This document shows, one piece after another, positions 1 through 9,745 of a DNA stretch of 64,000 nucleotides; the stretch's first letter is position 1, and each line of letters opens with the position of its first letter. Source of the DNA: Mycolicibacter icosiumassiliensis. GTDB lineage: Bacteria > Actinomycetota > Actinomycetes > Mycobacteriales > Mycobacteriaceae. Position numbers and translations under genes: made by a program. The stretch spans positions 126,671-190,670 of the forward strand of contig NZ_LT546170.1 in NCBI RefSeq assembly GCF_900078685.2, in the 5' to 3' direction. The notes under the pieces are model-generated. The model saw only the letters and a list, made by a program, of their open reading frames with translations, was not told the origin of the DNA and made no database searches.

Positions 1-1407
<1,407 letters not shown>

Positions 1408-1438
1408 GCGCTGCGGATTCCCCTCCCGCCCCCCGCCC

Positions 1439-1460
1439 AACGTAAAGCCAACTTCACGTT
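1439..1460. terminator. Small hairpin between convergent genes (candidate bidirectional terminator)
   Basis: AACGTAAAG pairs with CTTCACGTT around a CCAA loop: nine positions, one mismatch. It lies in the 74-bp gap where the PPE gene and ltp2 converge. There is no T tract, which is common for mycobacterial terminators, so the role rests on position and fold only. Confidence 0.35.
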
Positions 1461-1481
1461 CGACGGTAAGGAGAAGGAACG

Positions 1482-2648
1482 TTAACCCAGAATCAGACCC
1501 GAGGTAGGCACACCGGTCCCGGCAGTCACCAGCACGTGCTCGACGCCGTCGACCTGGTTGACCGATGTGCCGCGCAGCTGACGCACGCCCTCGGCGATGC
1601 CGTTCATGCCGTGCACATAGGCCTCGCCGAGCTGGCCACCGTGGGTGTTGATCGGCAGCCGGCCGCCGAGCTCGATCGCACCACCGGCAATGAAGTCCTT
1701 GGCCTCCCCCTTGCCGCAGAAACCCAACTCTTCCAACTGGATCAGCGTGTACGGGGTGAAGTGGTCATAGAGCACCGCGGTCTGGATGTCGGCGGGTGTC
1801 AGACCCGACTGCGACCACAGCTGCTTGCCCACCAGACCCATCTCGGGCAGGCCGAGCTCCTCGCGGTAGTAGGAGTACATGGTGAACTGGTCGGCCCCGG
1901 CGGCCTGCGCTGCCGCCTCGATGATCGCCGGGCGATGTTTGAGGTCGCGGGCCCGCTCCGGGGTGGTCACGACGATCGCCACCCCACCGTCGGTCTCCTG
2001 ACAGCAGTCCAACAGCCGCAACGGTTCGGCGATCCACCGCGAATTCTGGTGATCTTCGATGGTGATCGGCTTGCCGTAGAAGTGCGCCTTGGGGTTGGTC
2101 GCCGCGTGCTTGCGATCGGCCACCGACACCACACCGAAATCCGCACTGGTGGCGCCGTATTCGTGCATGTAGCGCTGGGCGATCATCGCCACCGATGCCG
2201 CCGGCGTGCTGAGGCCGTGCGGATACGACCAGCTGTACTCCACGCCGCGTGAATCGGCGTTGACGGTCAGCCCGGTCATCACCTGGCCGAACCGGAACTC
2301 CGAGCGCTCATTGAACGCTCGGTACGCCACAACGACTTCGGCGACCCCGGTTGCCACCGCCAGGGCGGCCTGCTGCACTGTCGCCGCGGCGGCACCGCCG
2401 CCGTAACCGATCTGGGAGAAGAACGTCAGCTCACCGATCCCGGTGGCACGCGCCACGGCGGTCTCCAGGTTGGAGTCCATGGTGAAAGTGACCAGGCCGT
2501 CGACGTCGGAGGGCTTCAGGCCCGCATCGTCGAGGGCGTCGAGCACCGCTTCGGCGGCCAGCCGCAGTTCGCTGCGCCCGGATTCCTTGGAGAAGTCAGT
2601 CGCGCCGATTCCGGCGATAGCCGCCTGTCCTGAAAGCATGCCGGGCAT
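1482..2648 (-). CDS. ltp2: Ltp2, thiolase-fold aldolase of cholesterol side-chain removal
   Basis: A 388-residue thiolase-superfamily lipid-transfer protein, near-colinear with M. tuberculosis Rv3540c. Ltp2 works with the DUF35 domain of ChsH2 as a retro-aldolase. It cleaves 17-hydroxy-3-oxo-pregn-4-ene-20-carboxyl-CoA and releases propionyl-CoA and the C19 ketone. The thiolase nucleophile position is Cys-free here (GYGGGAAAAT, residues 81-90), as expected for an Ltp rather than a true thiolase. Family blocks seen include DCCQETDGG, VLYDHFTPYTLIQLEELGFCGKG and NTHGGQLGEAYVHGMNG (each read in parts). ATG 2648 was chosen because it overlaps the chsH1 stop (TAATG) and has GGGGAG five bases upstream. 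A second ATG at 2639 matches the usual MLSGQ start but lacks well-spaced pairing. It is the last gene of the operon. Confidence 0.95.
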   Translation of the reverse strand: MPGMLSGQAAIAGIGATDFSKESGRSELRLAAEAVLDALDDAGLKPSDVDGLVTFTMDSNLETAVARATGIGELTFFSQIGYGGGAAAATVQQAALAVATGVAEVVVAYRAFNERSEFRFGQVMTGLTVNADSRGVEYSWSYPHGLSTPAASVAMIAQRYMHEYGATSADFGVVSVADRKHAATNPKAHFYGKPITIEDHQNSRWIAEPLRLLDCCQETDGGVAIVVTTPERARDLKHRPAIIEAAAQAAGADQFTMYSYYREELGLPEMGLVGKQLWSQSGLTPADIQTAVLYDHFTPYTLIQLEELGFCGKGEAKDFIAGGAIELGGRLPINTHGGQLGEAYVHGMNGIAEGVRQLRGTSVNQVDGVEHVLVTAGTGVPTSGLILG

Positions 2649-3049
2649 TAACGCTCCCCGAGGGTGAGAGTGGCGGTGGCGACGACGTGGTCGCCAAGAC
2701 TGTTGTTGCCCACGACTTTCACGGTCACCAGGCCCTCTTCCACAGCGGTCACTTCGCCGGAGAAGGTGACGGTGTCGTAGGCGTACCACGGCACGCCCAA
2801 CCGCAGCCCGATCGAGCGGATCACCGCATTGGATCCGGCCCAGTCGGTGAGGTAACGCTGCACCAGGCCGGTGTCGGTGAGGATGTTGACGAAGATGTCC
2901 TTGGAGCCCTTGGCCTGCGCCTTGTCCCGGTCGTGGTGCACATCCTGGTAGTCGCGGGTGGCAATCGCCGTGGAGACGATGAACGTCGGGTCACCGTAGA
3001 TCTTCAGCTCGGGCAGCTTGGTGCCCACGTCGACCGTTGCAGCGCTCAT
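2648..3049 (-). CDS. chsH1: ChsH1, MaoC-like subunit of the steroid enoyl-CoA hydratase
   Basis: A 133-residue single hotdog (MaoC-like) domain equivalent to Rv3541c (about 129 residues). With the N-terminal domain of ChsH2 it forms the hydratase that adds water to 3-oxo-4,17-pregnadiene-20-carboxyl-CoA. The segment ATRDYQDVHHDRDKA holds the Asp and His spaced as in hydratase-2 active sites, so this subunit carries the catalytic pair. The start ATG 3049 overlaps the chsH2 stop by four bases (ATGA), and the stop overlaps the ltp2 start. The three genes are therefore translationally coupled, which suits a ChsH1-ChsH2-Ltp2 complex. Confidence 0.94.
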   Translation of the reverse strand: MSAATVDVGTKLPELKIYGDPTFIVSTAIATRDYQDVHHDRDKAQAKGSKDIFVNILTDTGLVQRYLTDWAGSNAVIRSIGLRLGVPWYAYDTVTFSGEVTAVEEGLVTVKVVGNNSLGDHVVATATLTLGER

Positions 3050-4023
3050 GCCCCGTCTCCTTCCACCGGCTCCCACGCGTACAGCGACCACGCCGGACCG
3101 ACATCGCTAGCTGGGAAATCGAGGAAGGCTGCGCGAACCGGCATGCCGATCTTTACCGCGGCCGCGTCGGCGCCGCGGAGCTCACCGAGCATCCGAACGC
3201 CCTCCTCGAGCTCAACCAGCGCGATCACGAACGGCACGCTGCGGCCGGGCACCTTGGGTGCGTGGTGCACCACGTAGCTGAACACCGTTCCCTTGCCGCT
3301 GGAAACGACATAGTCGGTGGTCTCGGTCTTGTCCTTCCAGACCGCCGGAACCGGCGGGTGCTGCAGGCTGCCGTCCGGGCGGAGCTGGATGCGCAGCTCG
3401 TGTGCGGCCACCCCGTCCCAGAAGTACTTGGAGTCCCGCGACCACGACGGGCGCATCATCTTGTCGGGGTCGAGATCCTCGGGCACAACGGCACCCGGAG
3501 TGGAGCCTGGACTGCTCTTGTCGGCGGGCAGGAACTTCAGGATGCGCCAGACCATGTCGGCGACGTTTTCTTCTCCGACCCACCAACGGATCTTCTGAGT
3601 GACGAAGTACCCCTCACCCAGGCCGGTCTGCTTGGGGCCCACGATGTCGGTCACCTCGGCAGTGACGCTGACCTCTTCGCCGGGGCGCAGGTAGCGGTGG
3701 TAGGTCTGCTCACAGTTGGTGGCCACCACGCCGACATAGCCTGCGCCGTCGAACAGTTCCATGACCTTGCCGAGCGGGTCGTCGGCGGGGCGCTCCCCAC
3801 CCAGGCCCATCATCGTCCAGACCTGGATCATGGCCGGCGGAGCGACGATTCCGGGGTGACCAGCAGCCTGCGCGGCCGCCTCGTCGGTGTAGATCGGGTT
3901 GGCGTCGCCGATCGCATCGACCCAGTGGCGAATCATCGGCTGATTCACCGGGTCCCGGCCGGACCGCGGCTTGCTGCGGCCCGACGCCAGGATCTGCTCG
4001 ATTCCAGAGGAAAGCTCGCTCAT
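3046..4023 (-). CDS. chsH2: ChsH2, MaoC-like plus DUF35 (OB-fold) steroid hydratase/aldolase subunit
   Basis: A 325-residue two-domain protein like Rv3542c. The N-terminal MaoC-like domain (about 1-170) pairs with ChsH1. The C-terminal DUF35 OB-fold (about 180-325, including AVWKDKTETTDY and SYVVHHAP) docks on Ltp2 for the aldol cleavage. The hydratase motif reads GDANPIY, with Tyr where active MaoC enzymes have the catalytic His. This fits a non-catalytic partner of ChsH1. ATG 4023 was chosen for its AGGAG-type site (GAGGAGAGGTG then ATG). The ATG at 4041 forms an ATGA overlap with fadE29 but has no ribosome site; it would add six residues. Confidence 0.93.
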   Translation of the reverse strand: MSELSSGIEQILASGRSKPRSGRDPVNQPMIRHWVDAIGDANPIYTDEAAAQAAGHPGIVAPPAMIQVWTMMGLGGERPADDPLGKVMELFDGAGYVGVVATNCEQTYHRYLRPGEEVSVTAEVTDIVGPKQTGLGEGYFVTQKIRWWVGEENVADMVWRILKFLPADKSSPGSTPGAVVPEDLDPDKMMRPSWSRDSKYFWDGVAAHELRIQLRPDGSLQHPPVPAVWKDKTETTDYVVSSGKGTVFSYVVHHAPKVPGRSVPFVIALVELEEGVRMLGELRGADAAAVKIGMPVRAAFLDFPASDVGPAWSLYAWEPVEGDGA

Positions 4024-4037
4024 CACCTCTCCTCGAC

Positions 4038-5201
4038 TCATCGTGACACCCGCGGAACCTTGAGGCCGGAGGCGGCGATCATCTCGCGCATGACCTCGTT
4101 GACGCCGCCGCCGAAGGTGATCACCAGGTTGCGCTTGGCCATCTTGTCCAGCCAGACGAGGACTTCGGCGGTCTCGGGGTCGGCCGGGTTGCCGAATCTG
4201 CCGACGATCTCCTCGGCGAGGCGATTGACCTCTTGGATTCGCTCGGTGGAGAACACCTTGGTGGCCGCGGCGTCGGCGACGGCGATGTTCTCACCAGAGG
4301 CTGCCACCTGCCAGTTGAGCAACTCGTTGACACGCCAGATCGACTTGATCTGCGCCAGCAGATGTTTCACGTCGTCGTGCTCGATCGGCGTAACGCCGTC
4401 CGAGCCGGGCTTGGACGCCCAGTGGTGTACCTGGTCGTAGATGCCGGCGATCCGACCAGCCGGACCCAGACCGACGCGCTCGTGGTTGAGCTGGGTGGTG
4501 ATGAGCTTCCAGCCACCGTTCTCCTCGCCGACCAGCATGTCGGCGGGCACGTGGACGTCGTTGTAGTACGTCGCGTTGGTGTGGTGGGCCCCATCGGACA
4601 GGATGATCGGCGTCCAGGAGTATCCGGGATCCTTGGTGTCGACGATGAGAATCGAGATGCCCTTGTGCTTGGCAGCGGTCGGGTCGGTCCGGCAGGCCAG
4701 CCAGATGTAGTCGGCGTCGTGGGCGCCGGTGGTCCACATCTTCTGACCGTTTACGATGTACTCGTCACCGTGCTTGACCGCGGTGGTACGCAGTGAGGCG
4801 AGATCGGTACCGGCGTCGGGTTCGGAGTATCCGATCGCGAAATGTACGTCGCCGGAGAGAATTCCAGGCAGGAACTTCTTCTTCTGCGCTTCGGTGCCGA
4901 GTGCCTGCAGCGTCGGGCCGACGGTCTGCAGGGTGACCATCGGCAACGGGATGTCAGCCCGGTTGGCTTCGTTGATGAAGATCTGCTGCTCCACCGGACC
5001 GAAACCCAGGCCGCCGTACTCCTTGGGCCAGCCGACGCCCAACTTACCGTCGCTGCCCATCCGCTTGATCACGGCGCGGTAGGCCTCGTTGTGCCGATCC
5101 GACTCCATCGCCTGCGCCTCTTCGGGCGTGATGAGGGTCGAGAAGTACTCGCGCAGTTCGGCTTGCAGCGCCCGCTGCTCGGGCGTCAGGTCGATGAACA
5201 T
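4038..5201 (-). CDS. fadE29: FadE29 (ChsE2), acyl-CoA dehydrogenase subunit for the C22 steroid CoA
   Basis: A 387-residue acyl-CoA dehydrogenase, the same length as Rv3543c. With FadE28 it forms the alpha2beta2 enzyme that dehydrogenates 3-oxo-pregn-4-ene-20-carboxyl-CoA, the last three-carbon unit of the cholesterol side chain. The standard order is visible: helical N-domain, FAD contact block (FAIGYSEPDAGTDLA, residues about 120-135; NGQKMWTTG, about 150), beta domain, then a C-domain ending in a GGGVNEVMREMIA segment. The start ATG abuts the fadE28 stop (TAA-ATG), giving coupled translation of the two subunits. Confidence 0.95.
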   Translation of the reverse strand: MFIDLTPEQRALQAELREYFSTLITPEEAQAMESDRHNEAYRAVIKRMGSDGKLGVGWPKEYGGLGFGPVEQQIFINEANRADIPLPMVTLQTVGPTLQALGTEAQKKKFLPGILSGDVHFAIGYSEPDAGTDLASLRTTAVKHGDEYIVNGQKMWTTGAHDADYIWLACRTDPTAAKHKGISILIVDTKDPGYSWTPIILSDGAHHTNATYYNDVHVPADMLVGEENGGWKLITTQLNHERVGLGPAGRIAGIYDQVHHWASKPGSDGVTPIEHDDVKHLLAQIKSIWRVNELLNWQVAASGENIAVADAAATKVFSTERIQEVNRLAEEIVGRFGNPADPETAEVLVWLDKMAKRNLVITFGGGVNEVMREMIAASGLKVPRVSR

Positions 5202-6206
5202 TTACGCTCCCACCAAATCGAGGCGGTGCACCGGACCACCCAACAGCCGGGTCAAGTCTTTGATCGAAGAGTAGTAGCGATCCATCGGGTAGGTGATGTC
5301 CATGCCCATACCGCCGTGCAGGTGGTGGCAGAGTCGCATGGCCGGTGCAGCCTGCGATGTCAGCCAGTAGCCCAGGATGTTCAGATCCTCGTCGGCATCA
5401 AGGCCTTCGGCCAACCGCCAGATCGCCGAGGTCGACAGCAGAGCGATGGTCCGCGAGGCGATGTAAACCTCGGAGAGCTGCGCGGCCACTGTCTGGAAGG
5501 TCGACAGCGGACGGCCGAACTGCTCGCGGGTCGCCACGTAGTCGGCGGTCAGCCGCAGGGCGCCGGCCACCAGTCCGGCCGCGAAGGCCCCGGTGGCTGC
5601 CAGCGCCAGCTGGTTGACCCGGGCGACGCTGGCGCCGTCGAGCACGTCGGCGTCCTCGATCGCGACATCGGCGAAGGTCACCACGTATTCGTCGGATCCG
5701 TTGGAGGTCGGTGTCTTGGTGACCGTGACGCCGTCGGCGTCCGGGGCGACGACCACCACCGCCTTGTCAGCGGTGACGATCAGCCACGCCGCGGTCTCGG
5801 CGTAGGGCACACCGGTCTTGGTGCCGTTGAGTTTTCCGCCGGCGAAGCTGGTCTTGGGGTGTTCCGGCAGCTGCCGGCCGGGCTCGTTCAGCGCGGCCGA
5901 GAGCACCGCTCCGGTGGGCACCCCCGACAGATACCGGTCCTGCTGAGCCTCGGACGCGAGGTCCAGCAGCGGAATCAACCCCAGGCCCAGTGTTGCCAGC
6001 GCCGGACCGATGGTGCCATGACGGCCGATCTCGGTCAGGGCGGTGGCCAGTTCCGAGAGGCCCAAGCCGTCGCCGCCCAGTCGGTCGGGCACGCCCAGCG
6101 CCGCAACCCCGCCGGAGACCAGCGCCTCCCAGCTGTTGTCACGGTCCAGGACCGAGGTCACCACATCGGCGACAGCCTGCTGCTCCGGGTTCGGTGTGAA
6201 ATCCAC
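5202..6206 (-). CDS. fadE28: FadE28 (ChsE1), acyl-CoA dehydrogenase subunit
   Basis: A 334-residue acyl-CoA dehydrogenase homologue of Rv3544c and partner of FadE29. Such actinobacterial steroid dehydrogenases are heterotetramers with two FAD sites, and each subunit alone is incomplete. Blocks seen: GVPDRLGGDGLG near the N-terminus, TREQFGRPLSTFQTVAAQL (C-domain FAD region) and HHLHGGMGMD near the end. GTG 6206 was chosen over longer frames because AGGAGG lies six bases upstream and the protein then begins VDFTPNPEQQAVADVV, as in the family. The gap to cyp125 is 37 bases. Confidence 0.94.
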   Translation of the reverse strand: MDFTPNPEQQAVADVVTSVLDRDNSWEALVSGGVAALGVPDRLGGDGLGLSELATALTEIGRHGTIGPALATLGLGLIPLLDLASEAQQDRYLSGVPTGAVLSAALNEPGRQLPEHPKTSFAGGKLNGTKTGVPYAETAAWLIVTADKAVVVVAPDADGVTVTKTPTSNGSDEYVVTFADVAIEDADVLDGASVARVNQLALAATGAFAAGLVAGALRLTADYVATREQFGRPLSTFQTVAAQLSEVYIASRTIALLSTSAIWRLAEGLDADEDLNILGYWLTSQAAPAMRLCHHLHGGMGMDITYPMDRYYSSIKDLTRLLGGPVHRLDLVGA

Positions 6207-6243
6207 CCGAATCCTCCTTGATTCGTCGACGCGGTCAGTCAGC

Positions 6244-7494
6244 TCAGTGCGCGACCGGGCACGCACCCGAGTAGTCGACCGGCCAGTGCTTGATGCCGTT
6301 GAGCCAGCCGGACTTCAGCCGCTCTGGGTCGCCCATCGGCTTCAGGTCGGGCATGTGATCGGCGACCGCGTTGAAGATCAGGTTGATCGTCAGGCGGGCC
6401 AGGTTGGCGCCGATGCAGTAGTGCGCGCCGGTGCCGCCGAAGCCGACGTGCGGGTTCGGGTCACGAAGGATGTTGAAGGTGAACGGGTCGTCGAACACCT
6501 CCTCGTCGAAGTTGGCCGAACGGTAGGACATCACCACGCGGTCACCGGCCTTGATCTTGACGCCGTCGATCTCGGTGTCCTGGCTCGCCGTACGCTGGAA
6601 TGCCGAAACCGGTGTGGCCCAACGGATGATCTCGTCCACGGCGGTCTGCGGCCGGTCCCGCTTGAACAGTTCCCACTGGTCGGGGTTCTGCGAGAACGCA
6701 ACCATGCCGTGCGTGATCGAGTTGCGGCTGGTCTCGTTGCCGGCGACCGCCAGCATGATGACGAAGAAGCCGAACTCGTCGTCGCTGAGCTTCTCGCCGT
6801 CGATGTCGGCCTGGATCAGCTTGGTCACGATGTCGTCGGTGGGGTTCTTGCCCCGCTCCTCGGCCATCTTCATGGCGTAGGTGATGACCTCGAACGACGA
6901 CATCGCCGGGTCGACGTCGGCGTACTCCGGGTCCTCGCCGGCGGTCATCTCGTTGGACCAGCGGAACAGCTTGTCCCGGTCGTCCTGGGGCACACCGAGC
7001 AGTTCGGCGATGGCCTGCAGCGGCAGCTCGCAGGACACCTGCTCGACGAAGTCGCCGGTGTTGGACGCCGCGGCAGTCTGGGCGATCTTCTGCGCCCGCG
7101 CCTTCAGCTCGTCCTCGAGCCGCGAGAGGGCGCGGGGGGTGAAGCCGCGGGAGATGATCTTGCGCAGCCGGGTGTGGTGCGGCGCATCCATGTTCAGCAG
7201 GACCGCGCGCTGCAGGTCGACCGCCTCACGGGTCATCTCCTGCGGCCAGACCGGGATCGCGCCGTTCATCGCGCTGGAGAAGACCTCGCTGCGCAGCGAG
7301 ACGTCCTTGACGTCTTTGTGCTTGGTCACCAGCCAGTAGCCCTTGTCGCCGAAGCCTCCGGTTCCGCCGGGAACGTCGACCCAGCGCACCGGTTCAGACT
7401 TACGCAGCTCAGCGAGTTCCTGAACGGGGAGGCCCTTCAGGCTCATCTCGGAGTCGAGGAAGTCGAAGTCGCTGGGGATGGCGGGGCAGCCCAT
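6244..7494 (-). CDS. cyp125: CYP125, steroid C26/C27 monooxygenase
   Basis: A 416-residue cytochrome P450 closely matching Rv3545c. It oxidises the terminal side-chain methyl of cholesterol or cholest-4-en-3-one through alcohol and aldehyde to the C26 acid, the first committed step of side-chain breakdown. The I-helix oxygen groove (AVAGNETSR), the K-helix region and the heme loop GFGGTGAHYCIG with the thiolate Cys near residue 360 are all present, as is the conserved CPVAH end. ATG 7494 was chosen because AGGAG lies seven bases upstream; longer frames have no such site. It is the first gene of the six-gene minus-strand operon and shares a 193-bp divergent control region with fadA5. Confidence 0.96.
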   Translation of the reverse strand: MGCPAIPSDFDFLDSEMSLKGLPVQELAELRKSEPVRWVDVPGGTGGFGDKGYWLVTKHKDVKDVSLRSEVFSSAMNGAIPVWPQEMTREAVDLQRAVLLNMDAPHHTRLRKIISRGFTPRALSRLEDELKARAQKIAQTAAASNTGDFVEQVSCELPLQAIAELLGVPQDDRDKLFRWSNEMTAGEDPEYADVDPAMSSFEVITYAMKMAEERGKNPTDDIVTKLIQADIDGEKLSDDEFGFFVIMLAVAGNETSRNSITHGMVAFSQNPDQWELFKRDRPQTAVDEIIRWATPVSAFQRTASQDTEIDGVKIKAGDRVVMSYRSANFDEEVFDDPFTFNILRDPNPHVGFGGTGAHYCIGANLARLTINLIFNAVADHMPDLKPMGDPERLKSGWLNGIKHWPVDYSGACPVAH

Positions 7495-7663
7495 GTGTCT
7501 ACTCCTAGGGTGTTCGGTAGGTAACTGTGTGTTCGACGACGCTTGAACTATGGAGCATGAACGATGGAGCAAGTACAACGCCGTCTAGTGCCTGATTGCG
7601 ACCATTGAAACACGGCCCGACCGCAGATCAAAGGCGGTGCTGCATCGTCGCTTGTCAGACTAA

Positions 7664-7677
7664 TGAAACGTGTTCTA
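7664..7677. promoter_or_regulatory. KstR operator, cyp125-fadA5 intergenic region
   Basis: TGAAACGTGTTCTA matches the published KstR consensus TnnAACnnGTTnnA at every fixed position. KstR is the TetR-type repressor of the cholesterol regulon and is released by steroid-CoA. The site lies 10 bp upstream of fadA5 and overlaps its proposed -10 box, a natural arrangement for blocking polymerase. Its effect on the cyp125 side is inferred from the shared intergenic region. Confidence 0.85.
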
Positions 7678-7681
7678 GCCT
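7676..7681 (+). promoter_or_regulatory. -10 box of a probably leaderless fadA5 promoter
   Basis: TAGCCT fits the mycobacterial -10 pattern TANNNT and is six bases from the fadA5 ATG. There is no Shine-Dalgarno sequence in between, so transcription probably starts at or next to the A of ATG. The box shares two bases with the KstR operator. Confidence 0.55.
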
Positions 7682-7687
7682 GGCCGC

Positions 7688-8839
7688 ATGGGTAATCCTG
7701 TCATCGTCGAAGCCACCCGCAGCCCGATCGGTAAACGTAATGGCTGGTTGTCCGGCCTGCACGCCACCGAACTTCTGGGGGCGGTGCAGAAGGCATTGGT
7801 CGCGAAGGCCGGGATAGACGCCGGCAGCGTCGAGCAGGTCATCGGTGGCTGCGTCACGCAGTTCGGCGAGCAGGGCAACAACGTCACCCGGCAGTCCTGG
7901 CTGGTGGCCGGGCTGCCCGAGCACGTCGGCGCCACCAGCATCGACTGCCAGTGCGGCAGCGCACAGCAGGCCAATCACCTGATCGCCGGCCTCATTGCCG
8001 CCGGTGCCATCGACATCGGCATCGCCTGCGGTATCGAGGCGATGAGCCGCGTGCCGCTGGGCGCGAACGGCGGCGGCGCCCGCGCGGCGTCCTGGGACAT
8101 CGACCTGCCCAACCAGTTCGAGGCGGCCGAGCGGATCGCCAAGCGCCGGGGCATCACCCGCGCCGACGTGGATGCCCTGGGACTGCGGTCCCAGCAGCTG
8201 GCCAAGCAGGCCTGGGCCGAGGGCCGCTTCGACCGGGAGATCTCCCCGATCGAGGCCCCGGTGATCGATGAGAACAAGCAACCCACCGCAGAGCTGAACA
8301 TCGTCAGCCGCGACCAGGGCCTGCGCGACACCACGGCCGAGGGCCTGGCGGCGCTGAACCCCGTCATGGAGGGCGGTATCCACACCGCCGGCACCTCGTC
8401 GCAGATTTCCGACGGCGCCGCCGCGGTGCTGTGGATGGACGAGGACAAGGCGAAAGCCCTGGGCCTACGGCCGCGGGCCCGGATCATCAGCCAGGCCAAC
8501 GTCGGCTCGGAGACCTACTACCACCTGGACGGCCCGGTGCAGTCCACCGCGCGGGTGCTGGAGAAGGCCGGGATGAAGATCGGTGACATCGACCTGGTCG
8601 AGATCAACGAGGCATTCGCCTCGGTGGTGCTGTCCTGGGCCGCGGTGCACAAGCCGGATATGGACCGGGTCAACGTCAACGGCGGGGCGATCGCGCTGGG
8701 CCATCCGGTGGGTTCCACCGGCAGCCGGCTGATCACCACGGCGCTGCACGAGCTCGAGCGCACCGACAAGTCCACCGCGCTGATCACCATGTGTGCCGGC
8801 GGAGCGCTGTCCACCGGCACCATCATCGAGCGCATCTAG
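7688..8839 (+). CDS. fadA5: FadA5, steroid beta-ketoacyl-CoA thiolase
   Basis: A 383-residue thiolase equivalent to Rv3546. It performs thiolysis in side-chain degradation, releasing acetyl-CoA from the 3-ketoacyl steroid CoA. The catalytic set is present: nucleophilic Cys89 in DCQCGSAQQ, NEAF at about 307-310, His339 in GHPVGSTG and Cys369 in CAGGALSTG. It heads a plus-strand run with the next three genes (gaps of 8-10 bases). The KstR site just upstream places it in the KstR regulon. Confidence 0.95.
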   Translation: MGNPVIVEATRSPIGKRNGWLSGLHATELLGAVQKALVAKAGIDAGSVEQVIGGCVTQFGEQGNNVTRQSWLVAGLPEHVGATSIDCQCGSAQQANHLIAGLIAAGAIDIGIACGIEAMSRVPLGANGGGARAASWDIDLPNQFEAAERIAKRRGITRADVDALGLRSQQLAKQAWAEGRFDREISPIEAPVIDENKQPTAELNIVSRDQGLRDTTAEGLAALNPVMEGGIHTAGTSSQISDGAAAVLWMDEDKAKALGLRPRARIISQANVGSETYYHLDGPVQSTARVLEKAGMKIGDIDLVEINEAFASVVLSWAAVHKPDMDRVNVNGGAIALGHPVGSTGSRLITTALHELERTDKSTALITMCAGGALSTGTIIERI

Positions 8840-8849
8840 TGGCCCACAA

Positions 8850-9239
8850 ATGACTACAGTTCCGGAGAACGACCGCATCGCGGCGGCACAGGCCTACATC
8901 GACGCGCTGGTCAGTCACGACGCTTCGGCGGTTCGGTTCAGCCCGGACTGCGTCCGGATCGAGGTCGGACTCAAGACCGGTTTCTCGGGAAATCATTTGC
9001 GACGCAGCCTCAACCGCGGTCCGCAGTTCCGGCTGATCTCGGCGGCCACGCTGCCGAAGTACAGCATCGAAGGCGATGACGTGCGGGCGGTCTACGACAT
9101 CATCACCAAGCCGTCGCTGTTCGGGGTTCGGGTCTGCTCGCATGTCGACGAGGTTTTCCGGATCCCTGCCGACAGCCCGGACGGCACCGCGGTCATCCAC
9201 CACATCCGCGCGGGGATTCGTCCGTTCATCCACCGTTAG
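8850..9239 (+). CDS. NTF2-like/DUF8021-type hypothetical protein
   Basis: A 129-residue protein of nuclear-transport-factor-2-like appearance (N-terminal helix ENDRIAAAQAYIDALVSHD, then alternating strands) resembling the DUF8021 group of small mycobacterial proteins. No catalytic residues are assigned. ATG 8850 lies 10 bases after the fadA5 stop, and the next gene starts 9 bases after its end, so it is probably cotranscribed with fadA5. It has no counterpart between Rv3546 and Rv3547 in M. tuberculosis. A role in steroid metabolism (NTF2 folds include ketosteroid isomerases) is a guess from context. Confidence 0.7.
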   Translation: MTTVPENDRIAAAQAYIDALVSHDASAVRFSPDCVRIEVGLKTGFSGNHLRRSLNRGPQFRLISAATLPKYSIEGDDVRAVYDIITKPSLFGVRVCSHVDEVFRIPADSPDGTAVIHHIRAGIRPFIHR

Positions 9240-9248
9240 AGTGAGCCC

Positions 9249-9737
9249 GTGAGCAACCCAGACACACCAGAAAAGCCGAAGTCGCTGGATTCGCCGGTCA
9301 CCGGGACGGTGATCAAGTGGATGTCGCGGGCAAACACCTGGGCCTACAAGGCAACCGGTGGACGGGTCGGCGGGAAGTGGCGTTTGGGCACAAAGCATTT
9401 CGGTGAGGTTCCCGAGGTCGGCATCCTCACCACCACCGGACGCAAATCCGGTCAGCCGCGGGAGTCCCCGCTGTTGTTCCTGCGCGAAGGTGACCGGGTG
9501 ATCCTGGTGGCTTCCCAGGGCGGGCGTGCCACCAACCCGATGTGGTACCTGAACCTCAAGGCCAACCCGCAGGTGTCATTCCGGATCCGCAGCGAGGTGC
9601 TCATCCTGCGTGCCCGCGACGCCAGCGAGGCCGAGCGGGCCGCGTACTGGCCCAAGCTCGACAAGATGTACCCCGACTTCGTCAACTACCGGGCCTGGAC
9701 CGACCGGGAGATCCCGATCGTCATCTGCGAACCCTAG
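9249..9737 (+). CDS. ddn: Ddn-like deazaflavin (F420)-dependent nitroreductase family protein
   Basis: A 162-residue split-beta-barrel F420-binding protein at the place of Rv3547 (Ddn), the F420H2-dependent quinone reductase that activates nitroimidazoles. Family signatures are seen: LTTTGRKSGQPRESPLLFL, VASQGGRATNPMWYLNL (read in parts) and a C-terminal YPDFVNYRAWTDREIPIVI. The N-terminal stretch before the barrel is the part that membrane-associates in Ddn. It starts at GTG 9249. Whether it reduces menaquinone or activates pretomanid-type drugs cannot be read from sequence, since many paralogues do not. Confidence 0.85.
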   Translation: MSNPDTPEKPKSLDSPVTGTVIKWMSRANTWAYKATGGRVGGKWRLGTKHFGEVPEVGILTTTGRKSGQPRESPLLFLREGDRVILVASQGGRATNPMWYLNLKANPQVSFRIRSEVLILRARDASEAERAAYWPKLDKMYPDFVNYRAWTDREIPIVICEP

Positions 9738-9745
9738 GGCCGCCG

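Noticed and set aside
3037..6221. Long plus-strand open frames opposite chsH2, fadE29 and fadE28
   Set aside because: High-GC shadow frames; composition is Arg/Gly/Val-rich without domains, while the minus strand encodes full, known enzymes with ribosome sites and overlaps.
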